Assembly (NCBI GenBank): GCA_003230795.1
Contig: QIGM01000280.1
Span: 1-6,841, forward strand
DNA length: 6,841 nt
Reading direction: 5' to 3'
Source of the DNA: a bacterium
GTDB lineage: Bacteria > Bdellovibrionota_C > UBA2361 > SZUA-149
Shown: positions 1 through 5,280 of the stretch, piece after piece
How positions within the stretch are numbered: position 1 is the stretch's first letter
Layout: each line of letters begins with the position of its first letter
Position numbers and translations under genes: made by a program
Notes under the pieces: generated by a model
What the model was told of the DNA's origin: nothing
What the model saw: only the letters and a program-made list of their open reading frames with translations
Databases searched by the model: none

Positions 1-803
1 GCAGGGTCCTTCATCAGACCGCGCAAGATAATGTCTCGAACCTCGCGAGGACAATCTAGTCGAAATTCTTCGAGTGGACTAGGATCGCCAGTGAGACGCT
101 TCATTAAAGACTTTACTGGATCGGACTCACGAGAGAACGGATACTCAGCGCTAAGCATTTCATATAGAAGTGTCGCGACGGCATATAGATCAGCCCTGTG
201 ATCAAGCGTGCCACTTTGGACATACTCAGGACTCACGTAATCGATCGCACCAATGACACTACCAACGCGCACCGCTTCTTCTTCACCGGGGAACTTGCAT
301 AATCCAAGATCTCCGATTCGCACAGATTGATCTGCACTCAAAAAGATATTTCTTTGCTTTAGGTCGCGATGAACAATTCCAACTTGATGGAAAAAGTCCA
401 AGCCAGAACAGATTTCCGCCGCTAAGCGCACAGCGTCTTCGATCGGCAAGGGCGCATTCTGCGCTATATACTCTTTAAGATTACCGCCATCGGCATAGTC
501 GAGAACGAGAACTTGTCGACCCTCAAACTCTATTTGCTCATGGCATCTCAATATATGCGGGTGCTGGATACCAAGTAGAGAATTAGACTCTTTCTGGAAT
601 TTCGCCACGTCTTCTTCTAGTGCATCAGCATGAAGCACCTTCAAAACGAATTCTGAAGAGTCCTCCGATACTAGCGAACATAGATAGACGCTGCTGCGCG
701 AGCCAACACCGACGCATGGCCCTACTTCATAGCGCTCATCGACGAGGGTCCCTTGCCCGATACCTTGATTCTCACTTGAGTTTTGCCCAGTCGGTGTTTC
801 CAT
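1..803 (-). CDS. Hanks-type serine/threonine protein kinase, 3' end outside the window
   Basis: About 267 residues are readable and the frame is open to the left edge, so the C-terminus is missing. The kinase domain spans roughly residues 25-267. Visible motifs are a glycine-rich loop GVGSRSSV (32-39), the ATP-anchoring lysine in FVLKVL (K55), the probable helix-C glutamate E72, the catalytic loop HRDLKQRN (145-152), DLG in place of DFG (165-167), SPE in place of APE (191-193) and D205 of the F helix. All catalytic residues are present, so an active cytoplasmic kinase phosphorylating Ser/Thr of unknown targets is expected. The third loop glycine is Ser and the usual Pro after HRDLK is Gln. 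There is no membrane segment in the visible part; one could lie beyond the edge. The ATG at 803 is preceded by AAGGAG (809-814) five bases upstream. It follows the ABC ATPase gene on the same strand with an 86-bp gap. The family call is firm; the substrate is unknown. Confidence 0.95.
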   Translation of the reverse strand, partial: METPTGQNSSENQGIGQGTLVDERYEVGPCVGVGSRSSVYLCSLVSEDSSEFVLKVLHADALEEDVAKFQKESNSLLGIQHPHILRCHEQIEFEGRQVLVLDYADGGNLKEYIAQNAPLPIEDAVRLAAEICSGLDFFHQVGIVHRDLKQRNIFLSADQSVRIGDLGLCKFPGEEEAVRVGSVIGAIDYVSPEYVQSGTLDHRADLYAVATLLYEMLSAEYPFSRESDPVKSLMKRLTGDPSPLEEFRLDCPREVRDIILRGLMKDP

Positions 804-889
804 TGGAGCTCCTTAAGAGTCATTTCTGCAAAATGTATCGACAGAAGAAGGGGAAATATAAACTAAGGAAATATATCGGTTATTCGCCT

Positions 890-1690
890 CTAGCGCTTAG
901 ATTCTTGGCTAAATCCGGTCAAGAATCGCCCCGATTGGGAACGCTCTACCTTAAGAGCCATTTCAAAAGCTTCTGAAAGCACTTCCGAGGTTAAAACTTG
1001 CTCAACGGGCCCTTTCTTAACTGCCTGCCCCTCCTTGAGCAGAAGCGCATGGGTAATATACGGTAAAATCTCCTCCGTATGATGTGTCACAAAGACCACA
1101 TGAGTGTCTTCGCTCGAACTTATTAAGCCTTGGATGTCGGCAAGGAAGCCTTCTCGGGACGCAATATCTAGACCGGTGCACGGCTCATCCAATATTAGTA
1201 GTCGTGGATTGTGTACCAGCGCACGCGCGATTAGTACCCGCTTCTGCTCGCCGAAAGAAAGGCTTGAGAATACTCGAGACTCATAGCCTTGCATCTTTAG
1301 TTTGGCGAGAGCTTCACTTGCGTTTCGTTTATCTTCTTCAGATATTTCGTCTTCAGGGGGCTCAAATCGAGAATAGAGACTCGACACCACTGCCTCCTCG
1401 ACACTTGCACCTCGTTCGATGAATCGAAACTGCATATCGAAGTTCACCCAACCAATCATCGGACGCACTTTTCGAATATCGCATTTCCCATACGTGTTGC
1501 CCAACACACGCACCTGTCCACGAGTCGGCCAAAGGAAGCCAAGGATCAACTGCAGCGTTAAAGTTTTTCCGCTGCCATTCGCACCAAGAAGAGCCCAGTG
1601 TTCACCAGATTCAATTCGCCAAGAGACCTCGCGAAGAAGCGGACGTTCATTGCGTGTCAGACTAACACTGGATAGTTCAAGTACTTCCAT
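890..1690 (-). CDS. ABC transporter ATP-binding protein, YlmA/ModF-like, stand-alone
   Basis: A 266-residue single ATPase domain. Walker A is GANGSGKT (36-43), a Q-loop candidate lies at Q87, the signature is LSFGEQ (144-149) in place of LSGGQ, Walker B is LLILDEP (164-170), the D-loop is GLD (173-175) and the switch histidine is H203 in VTHHTEE. All nucleotide-handling residues are present, so ATP binding and hydrolysis are expected. The N-terminus (residues 1-45), with its GEHWALLGANGSGKT stretch, resembles the single-domain YlmA group and the halves of ModF. In that group a partner permease is often not adjacent and the substrate is poorly known. No permease or binding-protein gene is visible here, so transport is not shown. 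The gene lies between the hairpin array and the kinase gene on the same strand. The ATG at 1690 is 13 bases from AGGAGAG (1704-1710), a rather long spacing. Confidence 0.9.
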   Translation of the reverse strand: MEVLELSSVSLTRNERPLLREVSWRIESGEHWALLGANGSGKTLTLQLILGFLWPTRGQVRVLGNTYGKCDIRKVRPMIGWVNFDMQFRFIERGASVEEAVVSSLYSRFEPPEDEISEEDKRNASEALAKLKMQGYESRVFSSLSFGEQKRVLIARALVHNPRLLILDEPCTGLDIASREGFLADIQGLISSSEDTHVVFVTHHTEEILPYITHALLLKEGQAVKKGPVEQVLTSEVLSEAFEMALKVERSQSGRFLTGFSQESKR

Positions 1691-1700
1691 CTATGAGACT

Positions 1701-1720
1701 ACTCTCTCCTACTCTCTCCT
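1701..1720 (-). promoter_or_regulatory. Duplicated Shine-Dalgarno-like 10-mer upstream of the ABC ATPase gene
   Basis: The plus strand reads ACTCTCTCCT twice in direct tandem, so the minus-strand mRNA has two AGGAGAGAGT blocks before the start codon at 1690. The nearer block ends about 11-13 bases from the ATG and the farther one about 10 bases beyond that. Either could pair with 16S rRNA. The spacing of the nearer one is longer than usual, and no better in-frame start is seen. Confidence 0.45.
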
Positions 1721-1726
1721 CGATCA

Positions 1727-1748
1727 GGGACTGTTGTGAAACAGTCTC
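1727..1748 (+). repeat. Core hairpin GACTGTT-N4-AACAGTC, divergent copy
   Basis: The stem is GGGACTGTT/AACAGTCTC with one G-T pair, and the loop is GTGA. It shares the seven-base stem core with the three identical copies. Its GNRA loop is on the plus strand, whereas theirs is on the minus strand, so it may be an inverted and diverged copy. Confidence 0.7.
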
Positions 1749-1764
1749 GCACCGCGAAGCGGTG

Positions 1765-1792
1765 CCAAAAGCCACATGCTTGTGGTTTTTGG
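1765..1792 (+). repeat. 28-bp imperfect palindrome, forward orientation
   Basis: The arms are CCAAAAGCCACA and TGTGGTTTTTGG around the centre TGCT. One position is mispaired (G opposite T). The asymmetric base and centre give the unit a readable orientation. Confidence 0.9.
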
Positions 1793-1808
1793 CGCTGCTA
1801 CGCAGCGC

Positions 1809-1828
1809 GGACTGTTTTTCAACAGTCC
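1809..1828 (-). repeat. Core hairpin copy 1 (GAAA loop on minus strand)
   Basis: A perfect eight-base stem GGACTGTT/AACAGTCC. The minus-strand transcript would carry a GAAA tetraloop. It is identical to 1966-1985 and 6465-6484, including the loop and its orientation. Confidence 0.9.
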
Positions 1829-1921
1829 TAATCAGAATGAACATCAGACTTACCATAATATCAACGTCATCCGATAAACGATCAGCTTCAATCTCTTTTT
1901 CTTATGAATGCCTTCGGCATT

Positions 1922-1949
1922 CCAAAAACCACAAGCATGTGGCTTTTGG
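1922..1949 (-). repeat. 28-bp imperfect palindrome, inverted copy
   Basis: The arms are CCAAAAACCACA and TGTGGCTTTTGG around AGCA, exactly the reverse complement of 1765-1792. Its right-hand neighbours (1950-2006) keep the same orientation as in the other copy. Confidence 0.9.
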
Positions 1950-1965
1950 CGCTGCTACGCAGCGC

Positions 1966-1985
1966 GGACTGTTTTTCAACAGTCC
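1966..1985 (-). repeat. Core hairpin copy 2, starting at the peptidase stop codon
   Basis: Same 20 bases as 1809-1828. The last plus-strand base (1985) is the G of the peptidase TAG stop on the minus strand, so the hairpin begins directly at the stop codon. Confidence 0.9.
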
Positions 1986-3019
1986 TAATCAGAATGAACA
2001 TCAGACACCATATTGATAGCTTCCGCTATCATCAACCACTGAAAACGCATTTGTTCTCTCAACGGCATAGCAACAAGACCAAGAGCACTACTCTCGTCCC
2101 GAACCTTCTGTTCCGATGCAGAGCTTTGCAGTTCTGCACGCCAGGATCCTAGACGAGTTTTCCATCGTTCCGCAACGAGGTCAGGGGGTCCGATATTCTC
2201 ACCAATACCCGGTGCAATAAAAACAGGCATTTCTGAAACAAAAGTGAAGGCGTCACCACCTAGACTACGAATCGACTCCATGGAACTCGGTCGAAAACGA
2301 GTTGCCATTTCTACATCATTTCGCGAAAGAAAATACTGCGCCATTTGTTCCGAATCAGGACGCGTGCAAAATCCTTCCGCTATTCGATGGAAACCTTTAT
2401 CTCCATTTCTTTGCACATCGTGCAAGCGATACCCTCGATTCAACACTTCGTCTCGACAATTGTTTATAAACTTGTCGCATCGCGAAACCCAGGCAGGTTC
2501 GATTAAAAACCAAGGACCTGCCGCAAGATGCATGCTGTGTAGACTGCCATGGCAATGGAATACTCCCTCAGCCTCTGACCACCAACGATGCGCACAACGA
2601 TTCTCTGGGCGAGCAGATACATCATCTAAGCTACTTGGAAATCCGAATTCAATGTCATCCCCAGGCGCCTCTCTCTGCGAATGTCGCAAATAAGACACCA
2701 GATCGCTTGTCGCATGGGAACTATCACACCATGCCTCATTCCTAGCCTCACCGTCTGGATTCAGATGGGGGATCACCCACCACTCATAGTCCCGGACTAA
2801 GAGATCATCCTTGGGAAGAGAAAGTAGATAGGAACAAAGATGCCTAAGAAACAGCGGTCCCGTTGGCTCATCAGCATGACATCCGCCGATAAGGCTTACC
2901 CTCAGACCGCCTGAGCCGATTCGAAACGCAAGAATTTCGCGTAGCTCGCGAGATAAGCCGATACACTCACCGCCTTCGGCAGGAGCTGAATTCAGTATAG
3001 ATTCGAAACGTTCGTACAT
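1985..3019 (-). CDS. M14-family zinc carboxypeptidase-like protein
   Basis: 344 residues. The M14 pattern is visible: HADE (H48, E51) for the first two zinc ligands after the strand SLIGGC, then IPHLNPDG (83-90). The third histidine is probably in FHCHGSLHS (H155, H157 or H161). N140-R141 is a possible counterpart of the Asn-Arg that binds the substrate carboxylate, and the catalytic glutamate is E263 in FVSEMP. M14 enzymes remove C-terminal residues from peptides, or related amide-linked groups. No signal peptide or membrane segment is seen, so a cytoplasmic enzyme is likely, possibly acting on murein-derived or other small peptides (inference). The ATG at 3019 has only a weak upstream AGGC. 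The last six codons and the stop fall in the 85-bp repeat, and a hairpin (2014-2031) encodes residues near I331-I335. The C-terminal sequence may therefore have been altered by repeat insertion. Aspartoacylase-like relatives are an alternative. Confidence 0.82.
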   Translation of the reverse strand: MYERFESILNSAPAEGGECIGLSRELREILAFRIGSGGLRVSLIGGCHADEPTGPLFLRHLCSYLLSLPKDDLLVRDYEWWVIPHLNPDGEARNEAWCDSSHATSDLVSYLRHSQREAPGDDIEFGFPSSLDDVSARPENRCAHRWWSEAEGVFHCHGSLHSMHLAAGPWFLIEPAWVSRCDKFINNCRDEVLNRGYRLHDVQRNGDKGFHRIAEGFCTRPDSEQMAQYFLSRNDVEMATRFRPSSMESIRSLGGDAFTFVSEMPVFIAPGIGENIGPPDLVAERWKTRLGSWRAELQSSASEQKVRDESSALGLVAMPLREQMRFQWLMIAEAINMVSDVHSD

Positions 3020-3155
3020 TAAGATTGAGGCCTGTTCTACGCTCCTACACGTCCGAATAGGGGCATTTGGATGGTAGCAGAACTCTCAACCAGGGGCTAT
3101 TGAACTTGAAGTAAAAGAAGACACCGTGAGGAGCCAAAGCCCCTTGCGGTGCCCA

Positions 3156-3183
3156 TTGCCTATTACCTGTTGCCTATGACCTG
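3156..3183. repeat. Short tandem repeat with 14-bp (degenerate 7-bp) period
   Basis: Two 14-mers, TTGCCTATTACCTG and TTGCCTATGACCTG, lie in direct tandem with one difference. Each is itself two similar heptamers (TTGCCTA, TTACCTG, TTGCCTA, TGACCTG). The block sits just 3' of the Hsp20 gene, between short inverted arms TTGCGG (3144-3149) and CCGCAA (3186-3191). Confidence 0.75.
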
Positions 3184-3193
3184 TGCCGCAAAA

Positions 3194-3625
3194 CTAGTTG
3201 ATTGAAATACGCTTTGGCTTCTCGCTAGGCTTTTTAGGGATAGTAATGGTCACAACCCCATCCTTGCCGCCGGCAACAATATTCTCAACATCAACAGAAT
3301 CAGGAAACGAAAAACGTCTTACAAAACTGCCATAGCTTCGCTCGACTCGGTGCATACTTTTGTCGGACTCTTCATGCTCTGATTGTCGTTCGCCCTTAAT
3401 CGTAAGCGCTCCTTTCTCCATCGTGATTTCAACGTCTTTAGGATCAAGCCCCGGTAGATCCGCTTTCACAGTATACTTCTCTTCATCCTCTTTGATGTCC
3501 ACTAGCGGATTCCATCTTTGAGATCCCTCGCTAGCTTGAAACACGTCCTGAAAGGGATCGCATGCAAGAAGATCGAAAAGCGTCCTTGGACTTGGCGAAG
3601 AGATTCGGTTCGGTAGAAATGTCAT
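3194..3625 (-). CDS. Small heat-shock protein, Hsp20/alpha-crystallin family
   Basis: 143 residues from the ATG at 3625. This start is chosen because a perfect AGGAGG (3635-3640) lies nine bases upstream. A longer in-frame ATG at 3679 lacks such a site and would add 18 atypical residues. The alpha-crystallin domain runs from about residue 38 (WNPLVDIKEDEEKYTV) through ADLPGLDPKDVEITME and RSYGSFVRRFSFP (97-108) to GVVTITIPK (123-131). The C-terminus ends in ISI (140-142), the I-x-I motif that docks on neighbouring dimers. This is an ATP-independent holdase chaperone that binds unfolding cytoplasmic proteins as an oligomer. Length and motifs are normal for bacterial class A/IbpA-type proteins. 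It is divergent from the lipoprotein protease gene. No CIRCE element and no full sigma-32 promoter was recognised upstream; a TTGACG (minus strand, 3720-3715) lacks a good -10. Confidence 0.95.
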   Translation of the reverse strand: MTFLPNRISSPSPRTLFDLLACDPFQDVFQASEGSQRWNPLVDIKEDEEKYTVKADLPGLDPKDVEITMEKGALTIKGERQSEHEESDKSMHRVERSYGSFVRRFSFPDSVDVENIVAGGKDGVVTITIPKKPSEKPKRISIN

Positions 3626-3817
3626 CTTCTTATTCCTCCTAAAATTAATTACGCGCAGGGAATTTATTTCTGCCCCCATCGCTCTAACTAAAACGTGTGC
3701 ATTGAAACTCTCGCCGTCAAGATGTGAAGGAAAAATAAATCTCCATAATGGCCCTTGCGCAGGCCGAGAATCGTGATTACGAAGCGCCGCATCTAGCCCT
3801 CTCGCTCACTGACTACC

Positions 3818-3831
3818 GTGTCTTGAGACAC
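3818..3831. promoter_or_regulatory. Dyad GTGTCT-TG-AGACAC, possible operator
   Basis: A perfect 6+6 inverted repeat with a two-base centre. It resembles the dyad at 3900-3913; both contain GTGTCT and GAGACA half sites. The size suits a dimeric transcription factor. No regulator gene is in the window, so the role is inference. Confidence 0.4.
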
Positions 3832-3899
3832 CTCTTGATTTGAGTTGAGAAATAGCAATAAAAAGGCCTGAAATTCATAGATTTCATTTGCCTCAGTAG

Positions 3900-3913
3900 T
3901 GTCTCGTGAGACA
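3900..3913. promoter_or_regulatory. Dyad TGTCTC-GT-GAGACA, possible operator
   Basis: A perfect 6+6 inverted repeat with a two-base centre, flanked by imperfect TAGT...ACTA arms. It lies 15 bases upstream of the TTGACA at 3929, a fitting place for a regulator of the lipoprotein gene. It is the second of two related dyads in this gap. Confidence 0.4.
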
Positions 3914-3928
3914 ATACTATAGTCGTAA

Positions 3929-3955
3929 TTGACAGGGGTTTTTAGCGCTCAGAAT
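3929..3955 (+). promoter_or_regulatory. Possible sigma-70-type promoter for the lipoprotein gene
   Basis: TTGACA at 3929-3934 is a perfect -35 match. The best -10 is CAGAAT (3950-3955) after a short 15-base spacer. That would put the transcript start near 3962, giving a leader of about 20 bases ahead of the ATG at 3982. The weak -10 makes this tentative. Confidence 0.3.
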
Positions 3956-3981
3956 TGAACCAACTCACGCACGAGGATCCC

Positions 3982-5205
3982 ATGCGTCGCTTCTACTCTC
4001 GAGAAACACAAGTCTCTACTCTTGGAAAACTTGCTGTTTTCCTACAGCTCTCTGTTTTCCTAATGGGCGCGAGCGTCCTAATCACAAGCGTAAGTGCCTG
4101 CGGTGGGGGCGGTGGTGGTGAAGATACCTCACCTCCTCCCGATGACGGCAGCGGAGAGCCGATTGATCCTTCTCCGAATCCTGAAAATTCAGTATTTTCT
4201 CTTTCAGGAACTGCCGACAACAATGGAGTCGCTGAGGTCTCTTTCACACTTCCAGGATTTACCAATAAATTCTCTGTCACGATTGAAGCCTTGGGTAGCA
4301 TAATTCGATTTATTTCCGTCGAGAACGATCGAGGCGACGAGTACGTGGCGCCAGGCGGAGAGGAGATTAATCTCTCTCGAGATCCAGGAAGCAGCGTTAA
4401 GGCAATGAATGCGCCATCACGCGATTTCGATCCTGCCGTGTTGGATTTTGCGACCTATAGTGCTCGCGCCTTGGGACCTGCTGGCTCGACTATTGTATTT
4501 ACGATTAACGCGAGAACCGACAACAACCTGAGAAATGGTTCCTTAATTGTAAACGTATTTAGAGTAGGCACAGCAGTGCAACGCTCTGGCGCTGGAGAGT
4601 CCATCGACGACGCTCTCAGCAGGATGACTGACATACTGCGATTGCAAGCGGGCATTAGTGTTACCATAAATAATTTCAATATCGATGGCCCAGACGTTAT
4701 ACCAGACCCAAGCGTAGGTTCAGACTTCTACTTTTCAAACACTGCAGCAGCACCCGGTCCCGCTATTAACATATTCATCGGTGGCGACATTGACGTTGGG
4801 GGCTCCAGCACTCTTGGTCTGGCCTCAGATATCCCTGGCTCGCCAAACGCCTCCCCCAGGAGTTCAGTAGCGATTAGCCTCTTCGTCTCGGCTGGCCCTG
4901 ACGGAAGATTTTCTGACGACGAACTTCGAATTCTCGGTGAAACAATAGCCCATGAAATGGGCCATTACGCAGGTTTGTTCCACCCGATAGATATCATTGG
5001 AGCAAATGTGGCCTTTCGAGACCCACTGCCTGATACGGCTGATTGCACGGCGGCTATCAATTGCCTCACAAACGACGATCTCATTCGGAATCTAATGTTT
5101 CCCTTCACCGTCCCAGAAGAAGCGGGCAGCGATCTCACGATTCCTCAGGAACGCTTAACCAGCGGACAACGAGGTGTGCTCAATCTCTACTCAGCCGTTC
5201 AGTAG
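3982..5205 (+). CDS. Secreted lipoprotein zinc metalloprotease, metzincin type (pappalysin-like motifs)
   Basis: 407 residues from the ATG at 3982, which has GAGGA (3973-3977) just upstream. An in-frame TTG at 3955 has no ribosome site. The N-terminus is a lipoprotein signal: basic MRRFYSR, a hydrophobic stretch (about 17-37) and lipobox VSAC with C40. Cleavage would leave a lipid-anchored Cys followed by six glycines and a Pro/Asp/Ser-rich linker (about 41-70). Residues 71-200 look beta-rich and may be a prepeptidase-like or adhesion domain. The catalytic motif is HEMGHYAGLFH (324-334), the HExxHxxGxxH zinc site, with E325 catalytic and H324, H328 and H334 as ligands. NLMFP (371-375) supplies the Met-turn (M372). 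Between them DTADC and NC (about 351-361) and the later LTSGQ recall pappalysin (M43) enzymes. The protein probably sits in the outer membrane or is surface exposed and cuts proteins outside the cytoplasm. The substrate is unknown. Confidence 0.85.
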   Translation: MRRFYSRETQVSTLGKLAVFLQLSVFLMGASVLITSVSACGGGGGGEDTSPPPDDGSGEPIDPSPNPENSVFSLSGTADNNGVAEVSFTLPGFTNKFSVTIEALGSIIRFISVENDRGDEYVAPGGEEINLSRDPGSSVKAMNAPSRDFDPAVLDFATYSARALGPAGSTIVFTINARTDNNLRNGSLIVNVFRVGTAVQRSGAGESIDDALSRMTDILRLQAGISVTINNFNIDGPDVIPDPSVGSDFYFSNTAAAPGPAINIFIGGDIDVGGSSTLGLASDIPGSPNASPRSSVAISLFVSAGPDGRFSDDELRILGETIAHEMGHYAGLFHPIDIIGANVAFRDPLPDTADCTAAINCLTNDDLIRNLMFPFTVPEEAGSDLTIPQERLTSGQRGVLNLYSAVQ

Positions 5206-5266
5206 AACGCCATTCTAGCGTCAAATCTAAGGCGGCCTATTGAGCGGTCTTCGTCAAATCCTTGGC

Positions 5267-5280
5267 GTATACGCGTATAC
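5267..5280. repeat. Perfect palindrome GTATACGCGTATAC
   Basis: A self-complementary 14-mer without a spacer, ending exactly where the next hairpin (5281) begins. It could be a protein-binding site or part of a composite structure. Confidence 0.6.

Larger units (their letters stand above)
1765..1849. repeat. 85-bp repeat, copy A
   Basis: This copy contains the 28-bp palindrome (1765-1792), the GCGCTGC hairpin, the GGACTGTT hairpin and a 21-bp tail (1829-1849). Bases 1793-1849 are identical to 1950-2006. The tail duplicates the last codons and stop of the peptidase gene (Ser-Asp-Val-His-Ser-Asp-stop on the minus strand) but is not attached to a coding region here. The frame upstream of it meets a TGA within a few codons. 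Confidence 0.9.
1922..2006. repeat. 85-bp repeat, copy B
   Basis: This copy has the same length and order as copy A. Its right 57 bases (1950-2006) match copy A exactly, while its left 28 bases (1922-1949) are the exact reverse complement of 1765-1792. Its right end lies inside the 3' end of the peptidase coding region and supplies that gene's stop codon. Confidence 0.9.
1727..2031. repeat. Array of abutting short palindromes (hairpin island)
   Basis: Two contiguous hairpin runs fill most of the gap between the peptidase and ABC ATPase genes. Run 1: 1727-1748 (GGGACTGTT/AACAGTCTC, loop GTGA), 1749-1765 (GCACCGC/GCGGTGC, loop GAA), 1765-1792 (28-bp palindrome), 1792-1808 (GCGCTGC/GCAGCGC, loop TAC) and 1809-1828 (GGACTGTT/AACAGTCC, loop TTTC). 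Run 2: 1906-1922 (GAATGCC/GGCATTC, loop TTC), 1922-1949, 1949-1965 and 1966-1985. A further hairpin, 2014-2031 (TGATAGC/GCTATCA, loop TTCC), lies inside the end of the peptidase gene. Neighbouring units touch or share one base, with no spacers. No U-tract follows any hairpin, so these are not standard terminators. The region is probably transcribed as an intercistronic mRNA segment on the minus strand. The whole has the look of a REP-like or MITE-like element, but no known family is recognised. Confidence 0.85.
3626..3981. promoter_or_regulatory. Divergent intergenic region, hsp20 / lipoprotein protease
   Basis: About 355 bases without a gene. It must hold the promoters of both divergent genes. 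Seen directly: two related dyads (3818-3831 and 3900-3913), a nested inverted repeat 3864-3892 (AGGC...GAAAT/ATTTC...GCCT), and a TTGACA at 3929-3934. No convincing RNA gene or small reading frame with a ribosome site was found. Confidence 0.6.

Noticed and set aside
620..976. Plus-strand frame over the kinase start and the ABC ATPase end
   Set aside because: It is antisense to two well-supported genes and its product matches nothing.
1809..1985. Hairpins as intrinsic terminators
   Set aside because: Neither strand has a T-tract after the stems, and genes follow in the same direction.
1727..2006. CRISPR array
   Set aside because: There are only two long repeat copies, no regular spacers, and the units are abutting palindromes. 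No cas gene is present.
1693..2152. Open plus-strand frames across the hairpin array (1693-2016 and 1904-2152) that share a peptide stretch
   Set aside because: The shared peptide is just the 85-bp repeat read through. There is no ribosome site, one frame overlaps the peptidase gene antisense, and the composition is that of palindromes.
2971..2980. Small GCC-TTC-GGC hairpin in the peptidase gene as another array unit
   Set aside because: The stem is only three perfect pairs and is explained by codon use.
3626..3679. Longer Hsp20 start at 3679
   Set aside because: The ATG at 3625 has a perfect AGGAGG at good spacing, and the extra 18 residues are not typical of the family.
3641..3760. CIRCE or sigma-32 promoter for hsp20
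   Set aside because: No TTAGCACTC/GAGTGCTAA dyad was found. A TTGACG box exists but neither a CCCCAT-type nor a TATAAT-type -10 follows at proper spacing. CCCCCAT at 3673-3679 is on the wrong strand.
3955..3981. TTG start at 3955 for the lipoprotein
   Set aside because: It has no ribosome site and would overlap the possible -10. The ATG at 3982 has GAGGA and gives a normal signal peptide.
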